A stretch of 22,892 nt of DNA from CBFHSD01 sp965658375 (lineage in GTDB: Bacteria > Bacteroidota > Bacteroidia > Flavobacteriales_G > Salibacteraceae): positions 1 through 22,892 of the forward strand of contig CBFHSD010000038.1 in the NCBI GenBank assembly GCA_965658375.1, in the 5' to 3' direction. Below the pieces are notes generated by a model, which was given only the letters and a program-made list of their open reading frames with translations, was not told where the DNA came from and searched no databases. Positions 6,292 through 14,654 of this stretch are shown in pieces (the stretch's first letter is position 1; each line of letters opens with the position of its first letter). Made by a program: the position numbers and the translations under genes.

Positions 6292-7961
6292 TAAGCACAT
6301 CGTTTTTTGTTTTTGTACTCCTTGGATGTGCCCAAAAAGGTGCTGTTACCGGTGGGGTAAAAGATACCGAGCCACCCAAGATTGAAGAGAGTGTGCCTTT
6401 GAATTTTAGCACGCAATTTTCTGGAAATACCATTGAACTCAAGTTTGATGAGTTTGTGAAAGTCAGCAGTTTGTCGCAAGAATTATTGGTTTCACCGCCT
6501 CTTAAGTATGAATTGGAATACCAAGTGAAAGGCAAAAAGGTGATTTTCACAATTGAAGACACTTTGTTACCCAACACTACCTACCTTTTTAACTTTGGTG
6601 AAGCCATAAAGGACTATACAGAAGGCAATGCCTTAGACAGCAATCTCATCGTATTTTCTACTGGAGATGAGTTGGATTCGCTCTACATAAAAGGTGAGAT
6701 TACCGATGCCTTTACACTTAAACCTGAGAATGATATGCAAGTAATGCTTTATCGCAATTTGGCCGATACAGCACCTTTGACTACCTACCCCGATTTCATC
6801 ACCAGAGTGAACAAAAAGGGGAAGTTTTTATTGAGAAACCTTCCCGAGGGGCGCTATCGCTTGTTTGGTTTGAGAGATAAAAATAGAAGCAAAACATTTG
6901 ATCAATACACAGAGAAAATCGCTTTTGACACGACTGTTTACTTGTCAGCGGATACAATGAACTTTGTTTCGATACGTTCTTTTTTCGAAAATCCCACCCA
7001 ACAAAAACTGCTTGCAAAGAACCAGGTGAATTATGGCTCAATGAACATGGTGTTTCGTTTACCCGTAGAGCACTTTCAAATGACGCCTCTGAATGATCAT
7101 CCCTTGCCATTCATTTATGAGTGGGATAATGATAGAGATAGTCTTTTCGTATGGTTTACCGATTCTGTTGATATAGATTCTTTGTACTACCAAGTAGTCA
7201 TTAATGATACTTTAATCGATACAGTAAACATTCGTTTCAACACAAAGGCTGAGTTTGAAAAGAAGTTGAAAAGGAATAAAAAGTTAAAACCTTTAAACCT
7301 AGAGCTCAAAGCAATGAGTTCAGGAAAGGCACTTTTCTCAGAACCTTATGTGCTGAAAAGCAACATTCCCTTACAGTCACTTGATTTAGAGAAACTGATT
7401 TTTTCTGTAGGAGAAGATACTCTAGCTCTTGAGAACATTGAAGAAGGCTGGTTCACCATACACCCCAATGCAGAGAACGATAGCTTACGAACGTTGGAAG
7501 TGAGTTACCCTTTTGAGAAAGACCATTCTTACGGCATTACCTTTTTGCCTGGTGCAATTGGCGATGTTTTTGGTTTGGAGAACGACACCATAGAGTTCAC
7601 ATTTAAAACGGGTAGGGTAGAAGACTACGGTAAACTTTTGGTAAACATTGATGGTGTAGATTCAACTACTCAAAACTTCGTGTTTGAACTGCTTGATGCG
7701 AAAGAAAAAGTTGTGTTGAGAAGAGAAGGTATTTCCGGAACGGAGCAATTAGAATTCAGCTTTTTACTGCCGGGCAACTATAACATACGTATGGTGGCAG
7801 ATGCCAATAAAAATGGTTTTTGGGATCCCGGTAATTACACTTTTAAAACCCAAGCCGAAAACATGTATTACTATCCCGATCAAGTGAACCTCAAAGCCAA
7901 TTGGGATTATGAAGTAGATTGGGATTTTGGTAGGATCCACTCTGATAGCACGAGCAATTAA
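6258..7961 (+). CDS. Ig-like domain lipoprotein (SbsA-type Ig at N-terminus)
   Basis: A 567-residue exported lipoprotein. The signal sequence ends in a lipobox FVLLGC with acylated C24, followed by the AQKGAVTGGVKDTEPP linker known from a family widespread in Bacteroidota. Residues 35-135 resemble a bacterial Ig-like (SbsA/Big_5) domain: PKIEESVPLNFST, KFDEFV and PNTTYLFNFGEAIKDYTEGN. The rest is beta-rich, with a carboxypeptidase-regulatory-like stretch around 190-205 (GKFLLRNLPEGRYRLFGLRD) and a similar one near 520-540 (LPGNYNIRMVADANKNGFWDPG). Probably a surface or outer-membrane structural lipoprotein; function unknown. The ATG lies within the msrC end, suggesting coupling. The stop overlaps the convergent glycosyltransferase stop by 4 bp. 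Confidence 0.85.
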   Translation: MASKIPSAYQVISTSFFVFVLLGCAQKGAVTGGVKDTEPPKIEESVPLNFSTQFSGNTIELKFDEFVKVSSLSQELLVSPPLKYELEYQVKGKKVIFTIEDTLLPNTTYLFNFGEAIKDYTEGNALDSNLIVFSTGDELDSLYIKGEITDAFTLKPENDMQVMLYRNLADTAPLTTYPDFITRVNKKGKFLLRNLPEGRYRLFGLRDKNRSKTFDQYTEKIAFDTTVYLSADTMNFVSIRSFFENPTQQKLLAKNQVNYGSMNMVFRLPVEHFQMTPLNDHPLPFIYEWDNDRDSLFVWFTDSVDIDSLYYQVVINDTLIDTVNIRFNTKAEFEKKLKRNKKLKPLNLELKAMSSGKALFSEPYVLKSNIPLQSLDLEKLIFSVGEDTLALENIEEGWFTIHPNAENDSLRTLEVSYPFEKDHSYGITFLPGAIGDVFGLENDTIEFTFKTGRVEDYGKLLVNIDGVDSTTQNFVFELLDAKEKVVLRREGISGTEQLEFSFLLPGNYNIRMVADANKNGFWDPGNYTFKTQAENMYYYPDQVNLKANWDYEVDWDFGRIHSDSTSN

Positions 7962-8956
7962 GCAAGTCCTGTTTGTGTTAGAATGGCATCAATGGAAATA
8001 TCAGCACATTTGAAATGGCCCAATGGGCAAGCTTTTTTTCCGTGCAAACCACACGGGCGACAACTTAGTTTTTCTTTTACTTCTATGGTGTAGCTTTCTT
8101 CAGCAACAGGTCCAAAACCAAATTCGGGTACAGTGGAGCAATAAATCTCCGCAACGGGAGCATTCATGGCACTTGCCAAATGGGCAGGAGCACTGTCATT
8201 GGTGAAGTTGAGTTTTGCTCCCTTCATTAAAGCGGCACTTTGCAAGAGGTTAAATTTCCCCGCCATATTGTGCACATCGCTTCTTTTTATTTGACCTTTA
8301 ATGGTTTCGCAAAGCGTTAGATCTCCCGGTGCACCAATGAGCAATATGTTCAATTCTGCTGGCAAAGCATCAGCCAATTCTACCCACTTTTCTATTGGCC
8401 ATTGTTTGGTGAACCAAACGCTAGCCGGTGCCAAGGTGATGTAGGGTTTTGATTGTTTTGTTTTATCAAAATCTACAGCACTTGGGTAGAGTTTAGGAGC
8501 TTGCCAAGAATCATCTGTTAAGTCTTCTATCAACTTTAAATTCCGCTCAATTTCGTGTGATGTTTGGACATCTCCAATGTGGTGTTTTATTGTTTTAGAG
8601 TATAAAAATGAAAAAGGGTTCTTATCAAACCCAATGCGCTCTTTACCTCCGCTCAATGCAGTTAAAAGTCCTGTTGTGGCAAAGCGCTGTAGGTTAATGA
8701 CCTGAGTGTACCTTTCTTTTCGGAGTGTTTTGGCTAAAGCGAGCAGGTTTTTGTATTTCCCCGTACTCTTATCAAAGACATGCACAGTATTCAAAATCGG
8801 GTGATCGTTCAGCAGCCCCTCATTTCCTTTTCGAACCACAATATCTATTTGTGCACTTGGATAAAAACGGTGAAGCTTCTCTATGATAGGAGTGGCCAGC
8901 ACTACATCGCCAAGAAAGGCCGTTTGAATAACGAGAAACTTTGAATTATCCTTCAT
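7958..8956 (-). CDS. Family 9 glycosyltransferase (heptosyltransferase-like)
   Basis: A 332-residue GT-B enzyme of the ADP-heptose:LPS heptosyltransferase family. Family marks are the N-terminal QTAFLGDVVLATPII loop (11-25, catalytic Asp region at D17), APASVWFTKQWP (177-188) and the sugar-nucleotide-binding TNDSAPAHLA (252-261). It probably adds a sugar to lipopolysaccharide core or another surface glycan at the inner face of the cytoplasmic membrane. The exact donor cannot be read from sequence. A C-terminal set of Cys (299, 302, 310, 317) in SCRPCG...KACPLGHFKC could bind metal. Its start overlaps the nitrilase gene end by 11 nt, so they share a transcript. kdsD for the KDO pathway also lies in this window. 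Confidence 0.88.
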   Translation of the reverse strand: MKDNSKFLVIQTAFLGDVVLATPIIEKLHRFYPSAQIDIVVRKGNEGLLNDHPILNTVHVFDKSTGKYKNLLALAKTLRKERYTQVINLQRFATTGLLTALSGGKERIGFDKNPFSFLYSKTIKHHIGDVQTSHEIERNLKLIEDLTDDSWQAPKLYPSAVDFDKTKQSKPYITLAPASVWFTKQWPIEKWVELADALPAELNILLIGAPGDLTLCETIKGQIKRSDVHNMAGKFNLLQSAALMKGAKLNFTNDSAPAHLASAMNAPVAEIYCSTVPEFGFGPVAEESYTIEVKEKLSCRPCGLHGKKACPLGHFKCADISIDAILTQTGLA

Positions 8957-9725
8957 CTAAAAGTGTGTATTGGTCTCTATCGTTCAAAAAATTGAACAGT
9001 TGACGAATCTGGTTTTGAGCGTTTAAATTGAGCTTAACACTTACAACTTCTTCATTACCCCCGTTTGTACTTGCTATCTTCTCTCCCAAAGCATCGTAGG
9101 CTGCCGAGTGTCCGGTGTAAAGAATGTCATTTTTGTCTGTGCCAACACGGTTCACCCCAATGCAAGTGGCCATATTCTCAATGGCTCTCGCTTTCAAAAG
9201 GCTATTCCAAGCGGTGCTTCTTTTATTGGGCCAATTGGCCACATAAAGCATCAAATCATAATCGTTTTGGTATCTGGCAAAAACAGGAAATCGAAGATCG
9301 TAGCACACTTGTAAAAGAATTCTCCACCCTTTGTAATAAACAATGGTGCGTGAGTTCCCAGCTGTAAAATGCTCTTGCTCTTTGGCCAATGAAAAAAGAT
9401 GTCTTTTATCGTAGTGCTGTAATTCTCCTGTGGGGTGGACAAAAACAAAGCGATTGTAGTAATTGCCGTTTTCTTTGATGATAAGGCTGCCACAAATGGC
9501 CGCGTTCGCTTCTTTGGCCTTCTGCTTCATCCAGTTGATGGTGGTTCCGTCCATTTCTTCGGCCAGTACTTGGGCACGCATGCTAAAACCAGTGCTAAAC
9601 ATTTCTGGCAATACTACTAGGTCAGTAGCGTCAATGGCATCAATGTGTTCTTCTAAATTTCGAAGATTTGCCTGTTTGTCTTCCCAATAAAGGTTGGCTT
9701 GGATAATAGAAACCTGCATTTGCAT
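8946..9725 (-). CDS. Carbon-nitrogen hydrolase, omega-amidase type (YafV/Nit2-like)
   Basis: A 259-residue nitrilase-superfamily enzyme with the Glu-Lys-Cys triad: E41 in LPEMFSTGFSM, K107 in YDKRHLFSLAKE and C141 in QVCYDLRFPVF. These motif forms match YafV and Nit2 omega-amidases, which hydrolyse alpha-ketoglutaramate and alpha-ketosuccinamate to the keto acid and ammonia. The gene next upstream is a methionine/glutamine-type aminotransferase, whose product alpha-ketoglutaramate is the substrate; the pair forms the glutamine transaminase-omega-amidase route. A second ATG lies two codons in (9719); the first is used. A -7 box 4 nt upstream suggests a leaderless internal promoter inside the operon. 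Confidence 0.9.
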   Translation of the reverse strand: MQMQVSIIQANLYWEDKQANLRNLEEHIDAIDATDLVVLPEMFSTGFSMRAQVLAEEMDGTTINWMKQKAKEANAAICGSLIIKENGNYYNRFVFVHPTGELQHYDKRHLFSLAKEQEHFTAGNSRTIVYYKGWRILLQVCYDLRFPVFARYQNDYDLMLYVANWPNKRSTAWNSLLKARAIENMATCIGVNRVGTDKNDILYTGHSAAYDALGEKIASTNGGNEEVVSVKLNLNAQNQIRQLFNFLNDRDQYTLLDEG

Positions 9726-9729
9726 GCTT

Positions 9730-9737
9730 CAAAAGTA
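9730..9737 (-). promoter_or_regulatory. Candidate -7 element for the omega-amidase gene
   Basis: On the minus strand TACTTTTG matches TAnnTTTG and ends 4 nt before the ATG at 9725. It lies in the 17-nt gap after the aminotransferase stop, so the amidase and glycosyltransferase may also be made without the aminotransferase. Confidence 0.45.
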
Positions 9738-9742
9738 CAATG

Positions 9743-10897
9743 CTAAATTTTATGAAGTATCTCTGCCGCTTTATCTAGAGTTTCTAGACTTTTTGCGAAG
9801 CAAAAACGCAGTACATTGTTCTGACCTGGAGCGTGATAAAAAACCGATATTGGAATAGAAGCAATTTTATACTCTTTCGTTAATCTGATAGAAAAATCGG
9901 TGTCTTTCTGCTCAGAGATTTTTGAATAATCTAAAAGTTGAAAGTAGGTTCCAGCCGAAGGTCTAACAATGAAGTTGGAGCCTTCTAATGCTTTGTTGAA
10001 ATAGTTTCTTTTCTCTTCGTACATGGCGCTCACACCTGTGTAATGCTCGGGAGTTTTGAGGTATTCTGCCAAGGCCAGTTGTACAGGGTGATTTGCCGCA
10101 AATACCGTGTATTGGTGTACTTTCCGAATCTCTTTGGTGATGTTACTCGGAGCCAAAACATACCCCATTTTCCAACCCGTAGTATGGAAGGTTTTTCCGA
10201 AAGAACCTATGATGATGCTGCGTTCAGCCAACTTTGGGAACCGTGCGACACTTTGGTGCTCATAACCATCAAACACAATGTGCTCATACACTTCGTCTGA
10301 TAAGACTATGATGTCTTTATCTCGTGTTATTTGTTCCAGCTTATGCATGTCTTCAGCACTCATTACAGTACCCGTTGGGTTATGCGGAGTGTTGATGATG
10401 ATCATGCGTGTTCTGCGGGTAATGAGCCTTTTAAATTCTTCCCAGTCCACTCCGTAATACGGAGGTTTCAATTGCATGAAAATGACTTTTCCCCCACTGA
10501 GCTCAATGGCTGGTTGGTAACAATCGTATGCAGGTGTAAAAATGATGACTTCATCTCCTTCTTTTACAAGAGAAGTGATGGCTGAGTAAATAGCCTGTGT
10601 GGCTCCCGCTGTTATGGTGATTTCATTTTCGGGATTGTAGCTCAAAGAAAAACGCTCTTCGGTGATGGTAGCCATTTGCTCCCTTAATGCCATGGCACCA
10701 GCCATTGGTGCATATTGGTTGTACCCGGCAAGCATATTTTCATGCACTAGCGAAATCAATTGAGGGTCTACATCAAAATCTGGAAAACCTTGAGATAGGT
10801 TCAAAGCTTTTTCCTGATGCGCTAATGCAGACATCACGGTGAAGATGGAGGTCTCTACTTTAGGGAGTTTCGTGGAAATTGTTTCTGGGTATTTCAT
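9743..10897 (-). CDS. PLP aminotransferase, methionine/glutamine transaminase K type (YbdL-like)
   Basis: A 384-residue fold-type I class I/II aminotransferase in the cytosol. Visible marks are LNLSQGFPDF (32-41), ITAGATQAIYS (95-105), NTPHNPTG with the substrate-binding N173, the cofactor-binding D201 and Y204 in SDEVYEH, and the Schiff-base K235 in GSFGKTFHTTGWKMGY. The sequence style is that of YbdL and kynurenine/glutamine transaminase K enzymes, which use methionine, glutamine and aromatic amino acids and close the methionine-salvage pathway by transaminating its keto acid. The gene for the matching omega-amidase follows 17 nt downstream. A role in feeding 4-hydroxyphenylpyruvate to the nearby hppD is possible but unproven. 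Confidence 0.9.
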   Translation of the reverse strand: MKYPETISTKLPKVETSIFTVMSALAHQEKALNLSQGFPDFDVDPQLISLVHENMLAGYNQYAPMAGAMALREQMATITEERFSLSYNPENEITITAGATQAIYSAITSLVKEGDEVIIFTPAYDCYQPAIELSGGKVIFMQLKPPYYGVDWEEFKRLITRRTRMIIINTPHNPTGTVMSAEDMHKLEQITRDKDIIVLSDEVYEHIVFDGYEHQSVARFPKLAERSIIIGSFGKTFHTTGWKMGYVLAPSNITKEIRKVHQYTVFAANHPVQLALAEYLKTPEHYTGVSAMYEEKRNYFNKALEGSNFIVRPSAGTYFQLLDYSKISEQKDTDFSIRLTKEYKIASIPISVFYHAPGQNNVLRFCFAKSLETLDKAAEILHKI

Positions 10898-10914
10898 TTA
10901 GAAATATTGACCTG

Positions 10915-10922
10915 CGAATTTA
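10915..10922 (-). promoter_or_regulatory. Weak candidate -7 element for the aminotransferase gene
   Basis: On the minus strand TAAATTCG has one mismatch to TAnnTTTG and ends 17 nt before the ATG at 10897. A TTG lies 15 nt further upstream, slightly closer than usual. Confidence 0.25.
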
Positions 10923-10956
10923 GTTCAACATTCTATTCAAGGGAAGGAATTGCCCC

Positions 10957-12186
10957 TTATTTTGAAGGAAAAAGTAAACAGCCATCGCCATAGCTTAAAA
11001 ACCGAAATTCATTGTTTAAGGCGTGAGCGTATATCTCTTTCCAGGCATCTCCAATAAGGGCAGAAACGAGCAGAAGAAGCGTGCTTTTCGGTTGGTGAAA
11101 ATTGGTAGCTAAACCTTCAATAGCTTGGTATTGATATCCGGGCCCAATAATCAATTGGGTGCGCGTAAGCACTTGCTTTAACCCTAAGTGATTCATGTAA
11201 CGAAGTAGGGCTTCAAAAGCTTCTTTTCTTGATAGACTGGCTTTAAGTTGTTCATAGGGTTCCCACTGTGAAAGCTCGAACTCTTCTAGGAGAAGCTCAG
11301 GGTTTTGGTTCACCTTAACGCCCAACCAATACAAACTCTCGAGTGTTCTGCACGAAGTGGTTCCTACGGCTACAATGCTTTGCGCTTGATGTGCAACGAG
11401 GGCTTCCAACTGTTTGGTGCTTGCCTCAATGGCTTCGTAATGCATCACATGATCATCAATTTTTTCCGCACTCACGGGTTTGAAGGTGCCCGCCCCAACA
11501 TGCAGCGTTACATAAGCCTGCTGAATACCAGAATCTTTCAATTTGCTCAATAAATCCTCGGTAAAGTGAAGACCAGCGGTAGGGGCTGCTACAGAGCCAT
11601 CGTGCTTAGCATACACTGTTTGGTAGCGCTGTTGATCACCTTTTTCAGCTTTTCTTTTCAGGTATGGAGGCAGCGGAGTAGTTCCTGCTAGTTCTAGTAC
11701 TTTGCTAAATGTAAAATGACCTGGAGACCAAGAAAACGCCACCTCAAAACCATCTTCAAGGGTTTGAATGCGTTCTACGCTTAGCTCAATGTCGTTTTTC
11801 TCATGAGAAAGGGTAATGGTCAAGCGGTCTTCTTTCCATTTTCTATTGTTTCCTATTAAACATTGCCAGCGTACCTTTTCGGTTTTGGCCATGCTTGTGG
11901 TAATGTCTAGGTTCCCAAAGGGAGCCAAGCAGAATAGCTCAATGCGTGCACCATTGGCATTGAAAAATTCCAATCGGGCTTGAATTACCCGGGTGTTGTT
12001 AAAGACTAAAAGGCTGTCTTCAGGAAGAAAGTCACCAATGTTTTTGTATACCGTTTCCTCTAGCTCATCTGCTTTGTATACCAAGAGTTTAGATTCATCT
12101 CTTTTTTCTTTCGGGTATTTTGCGATGCGTTCTTCGCTCAATGGGTAATCAAAAGATTCAATAGAAACGTCTTTGGGTGCTTTCAT
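10957..12186 (-). CDS. queA: S-adenosylmethionine:tRNA ribosyltransferase-isomerase
   Basis: QueA moves the ribosyl part of SAM onto the preQ1 base at position 34 of tRNAs for Asp, Asn, His and Tyr, forming epoxyqueuosine. Family marks in order are FDYPLSEERIAKYP, ESKLLVY, VFNNTRVIQARL, the AAPTAGLHFTEDLL motif, LHVGAGTFKPV, VGTTSCRTLES and NFHQPKSTLLLLVSA near the end. At 409 residues it is longer than the E. coli protein (about 350); extra sequence lies in the middle and before the last motif. The ATG at 12186 is preceded by TAATTTTG only 4 nt upstream. It is divergent from trhO, another wobble-position tRNA modification gene. Confidence 0.96.
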   Translation of the reverse strand: MKAPKDVSIESFDYPLSEERIAKYPKEKRDESKLLVYKADELEETVYKNIGDFLPEDSLLVFNNTRVIQARLEFFNANGARIELFCLAPFGNLDITTSMAKTEKVRWQCLIGNNRKWKEDRLTITLSHEKNDIELSVERIQTLEDGFEVAFSWSPGHFTFSKVLELAGTTPLPPYLKRKAEKGDQQRYQTVYAKHDGSVAAPTAGLHFTEDLLSKLKDSGIQQAYVTLHVGAGTFKPVSAEKIDDHVMHYEAIEASTKQLEALVAHQAQSIVAVGTTSCRTLESLYWLGVKVNQNPELLLEEFELSQWEPYEQLKASLSRKEAFEALLRYMNHLGLKQVLTRTQLIIGPGYQYQAIEGLATNFHQPKSTLLLLVSALIGDAWKEIYAHALNNEFRFLSYGDGCLLFPSK

Positions 12187-12190
12187 GCTG

Positions 12191-12198
12191 CAAAATTA
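12191..12198 (-). promoter_or_regulatory. Candidate -7 element for queA, implying a leaderless mRNA
   Basis: On the minus strand TAATTTTG matches TAnnTTTG, with 4 nt to the ATG. It is one half of a divergent promoter region; the trhO -7 box lies 44 bp away on the other strand. Confidence 0.5.
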
Positions 12199-12242
12199 AT
12201 ACGATGAAAGATTTCTGTACCCCTTTGTGGAAGCACTTTCCT

Positions 12243-12250
12243 TACTTTTG
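12243..12250 (+). promoter_or_regulatory. Candidate -7 element for trhO
   Basis: TACTTTTG matches TAnnTTTG. A TTTG at 12224-12227 lies 15 nt upstream, a little short for a -33 element. The predicted leader before the ATG at 12293 is about 35-40 nt and A/T-rich, without a Shine-Dalgarno sequence. Confidence 0.5.
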
Positions 12251-12292
12251 CATGTTTAAATAACGTTTATAACCTCAAAAAATAAGTATAGC

Positions 12293-13354
12293 ATGCAACT
12301 GTACAACAGAGTAGACAAGCGGGTATTGAAGCAACGGTTAATGGAAGAGGACTTTAAAAGGGTTACTGTTTCCTTTTACCGCTATGTGATCATTGAAGAC
12401 CCGCAAGAATTGCGCAATGACCTTTTCCGCGCATGGAATTCCCTCAACTGTTTTGGAAGAATTTATGTTGCCCGCGAAGGCATCAACGCCCAAATGAGCG
12501 TGCCCGAACACCATTGGGAGCAGTTTGTAAAAGAGCTTTATGTAGTGGAAGAGTTTAAAGAGATTCCCTTCAAAATTGCGGTAGAAGATGATGGGAAATC
12601 TTTTTACAAGTTGACCATCAAAGTGCGTGAGCAGATTGTAGCCGATGGCCTTACCAAAAACGAGTATGATGTGACCAATGTAGGGAACCATTTGTCGGCC
12701 AAAGAATGGAATGAGGCCATGGAGAATCCCGATACCGTTGTGGTAGACATGCGCAACCATTATGAGAGTGAAATTGGCCATTTTGAAAATGCCATTTGTC
12801 CAGATGTAGATACATTTAGAGAAGAGCTGCCAGCAGTTTTAAAAGACTTAGAAGAGCAGAAAGACAAGAAAGTACTGCTTTATTGCACTGGTGGAATACG
12901 CTGCGAAAAAACCAGTGCCTACCTGAAGCACCATGGTTTTGAAGATGTTAACCAGTTGCTTGGCGGTATCATTGACTATAAAAGACAAATAGATGCCGAA
13001 GATCTTGAAAATAAGTTTGTCGGTAAAAACTTTGTGTTTGATGAACGCATTGGCGAACGCATTTCAGAAGAAGTAATCAGTCATTGTCACCAATGCGGTA
13101 AGCCTTCAGATAACCATACCAATTGCGACAATACAGCATGTCATATCTTATTTATTCAATGCGAAGAATGCGCAAAGGAATTTGAAAAATGCTGCTCTGA
13201 TGAATGCAAAGACATTACGCACATGAGCGAAGAAGAGCAGGCCGAAATTCGCAAAGAATGGGCAAAAAATAAAGAGGTAAGGCATACTTATAAAAAGGGA
13301 AGGCTACGCCAAAAGTTGAAAGAGCGCATAGCACAAGAACAAGCTGAAAGCTGA
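12293..13354 (+). CDS. trhO: tRNA uridine-34 hydroxylase, rhodanese family (TrhO/YceA)
   Basis: Enzyme that hydroxylates U34 of certain tRNAs to 5-hydroxyuridine using molecular oxygen. The 353 residues hold an N-terminal acylphosphatase-like domain (about 23-115, with FGRIYVAREGINAQ), a rhodanese domain (about 130-235) with the active loop CTGGIRCEKTSAY (C198, second Cys C204), and a C-terminal Cys-rich zinc-type segment (265-305: CHQCG, CDNTACH, CEEC, CCSDEC). It ends in a basic tail. This layout is that of the longer TrhO form. It is divergent from queA, 106 bp apart, and is followed after 67 bp by hmgA, which has its own -7 box. Confidence 0.93.
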   Translation: MQLYNRVDKRVLKQRLMEEDFKRVTVSFYRYVIIEDPQELRNDLFRAWNSLNCFGRIYVAREGINAQMSVPEHHWEQFVKELYVVEEFKEIPFKIAVEDDGKSFYKLTIKVREQIVADGLTKNEYDVTNVGNHLSAKEWNEAMENPDTVVVDMRNHYESEIGHFENAICPDVDTFREELPAVLKDLEEQKDKKVLLYCTGGIRCEKTSAYLKHHGFEDVNQLLGGIIDYKRQIDAEDLENKFVGKNFVFDERIGERISEEVISHCHQCGKPSDNHTNCDNTACHILFIQCEECAKEFEKCCSDECKDITHMSEEEQAEIRKEWAKNKEVRHTYKKGRLRQKLKERIAQEQAES

Positions 13355-13386
13355 CTTGGCTCATTTTTAACTCAGGACTCAACCAA

Positions 13387-13394
13387 TAGATTTG
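13387..13394 (+). promoter_or_regulatory. Candidate -7 element for hmgA
   Basis: TAGATTTG matches TAnnTTTG and ends 27 nt before the hmgA ATG. No -33 TTG is found at 17-23 nt. Confidence 0.4.
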
Positions 13395-13421
13395 TGCATC
13401 TATTTAATTTAATCTCAGTCT

Positions 13422-14588
13422 ATGCCGATATATCATAAATTAGGGAAAATCCCTCATAAAAGACACACTACTTTTAGGCAACCTAACGGTGCCTTGTATC
13501 AAGAGCAATTGTTTGGAACAATTGGTTTTGACGGTATGTCGTCCTTATTGTATCATGTATACCCGCCAACACAAGTAAAAGCGCTCAAAAAGCCAGTAGA
13601 TGTTACGCCTAAGGTAGCCATAGAAAACAACATGCAATCGTTTAGGTTGAGGGGTTTTCAAGTGCCTGCCGAAGACGATTTCTTAGACAGCAGAAAGACC
13701 GTACTTACCAATACAGATTGCAGTATTGTTTTAGCCGCTCCGCGTAAAACCTTGACGGAGTATTTCTACAAGAATGCTGATTGTGATGAGATGATTTTCA
13801 TTCATAAGGGAACCGGAACGTTAAGAACCATGTTTGGGAACCTCGACTTCTCTTACGGTGATTACTTGATGATTCCCAGAGGCGTGATCTACCAAATATC
13901 TTTCAACGATGAGAACAATAGACTTTTCATTGTAGAAAGTCACAGTCCAATGTATACACCCAAGCGGTACAGAAACTGGTTTGGGCAACTGCTCGAGCAT
14001 TCTCCTTTTTGCGAACGCGACATTAGAAGGCCAGAAGCTTTAGAAACGCATGACGAAAAAGGCACCTTTATCATGAAGGTAAAGAAGAAATGCGCTATGC
14101 ATGAGTTGGAGTACGCATCGCACCCATTTGATGTTGTAGGCTGGGATGGGTACAACTACCCTTACGCTTTTAGCATTCATGATTTTGAACCTATTACAGG
14201 ACGCGTGCATCAGCCACCTCCCGTGCACCAAACCTTTGAGTCTTCTGCATTTGTAGTATGTTCTTTTGTGCCGAGAGTGTACGATTATCATCCAGAATCT
14301 ATACCTGCTCCTTACAATCACTCTAACATAGATAGTGATGAGGTGCTGTATTACGTTGATGGAGATTTTATGAGCAGAAATGACATTGAAGCAGGGCATA
14401 TCTCATTGCATCCAGCTGGAATTCCTCACGGGCCTCATCCAGGTGCCTACGAACGTTCTATCGGTAAAAAAGATACCGAAGAATTGGCCGTGATGGTAGA
14501 TACCTTTAAACCCTTAATGGTAACAGAAGAGGCGATGAAAATTGCAGACGAGAAGTATTACCAGTCTTGGTTGCTAGATAAGGACTAG
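13422..14588 (+). CDS. hmgA: Homogentisate 1,2-dioxygenase
   Basis: Iron(II) enzyme that opens the ring of homogentisate to maleylacetoacetate in tyrosine breakdown. The 388 residues form a double-cupin protein of the shorter bacterial type. The C-terminal cupin has the likely iron ligands H300 (APYNHSNIDSDE), E307 or D306, and H336 (GIPHGPHPG). The start region LGKIPHKRHTTFRQ with LYQEQLFGTIGF is typical of the family. hppD, whose product is its substrate, follows after 66 nt in the same direction. From the human enzyme (H335, E341, H371) a gapless match would put D306, not E307, at the Glu position; see the finding. Own promoter box upstream. Confidence 0.95.
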   Translation: MPIYHKLGKIPHKRHTTFRQPNGALYQEQLFGTIGFDGMSSLLYHVYPPTQVKALKKPVDVTPKVAIENNMQSFRLRGFQVPAEDDFLDSRKTVLTNTDCSIVLAAPRKTLTEYFYKNADCDEMIFIHKGTGTLRTMFGNLDFSYGDYLMIPRGVIYQISFNDENNRLFIVESHSPMYTPKRYRNWFGQLLEHSPFCERDIRRPEALETHDEKGTFIMKVKKKCAMHELEYASHPFDVVGWDGYNYPYAFSIHDFEPITGRVHQPPPVHQTFESSAFVVCSFVPRVYDYHPESIPAPYNHSNIDSDEVLYYVDGDFMSRNDIEAGHISLHPAGIPHGPHPGAYERSIGKKDTEELAVMVDTFKPLMVTEEAMKIADEKYYQSWLLDKD

Positions 14589-14601
14589 ATAAATAATTTT
14601 G
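14571..14601 (+). promoter_or_regulatory. Candidate promoter for hppD (-33 TTG, 20-nt spacer, -7 TAATTTTG)
   Basis: TTG at 14571-14573 lies within the last hmgA codons; TAATTTTG is at 14594-14601, just after the hmgA stop. The 20-nt spacer falls inside the 17-23 range reported for flavobacteria. hppD may therefore be made both from the hmgA transcript and from its own start, with a leader of about 45-50 nt. Confidence 0.5.
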
Positions 14602-14654
14602 CGACTCTTTTAATTGAATGAACCGGTTCCTTATTGAACCCAAACTAGAAAGTA

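Noticed and set aside
12338..12781. A 147-codon open frame on the minus strand inside trhO
   Set aside because: It lies wholly opposite the well-conserved trhO gene, and its protein has no recognisable motif; it is a shadow of that gene.
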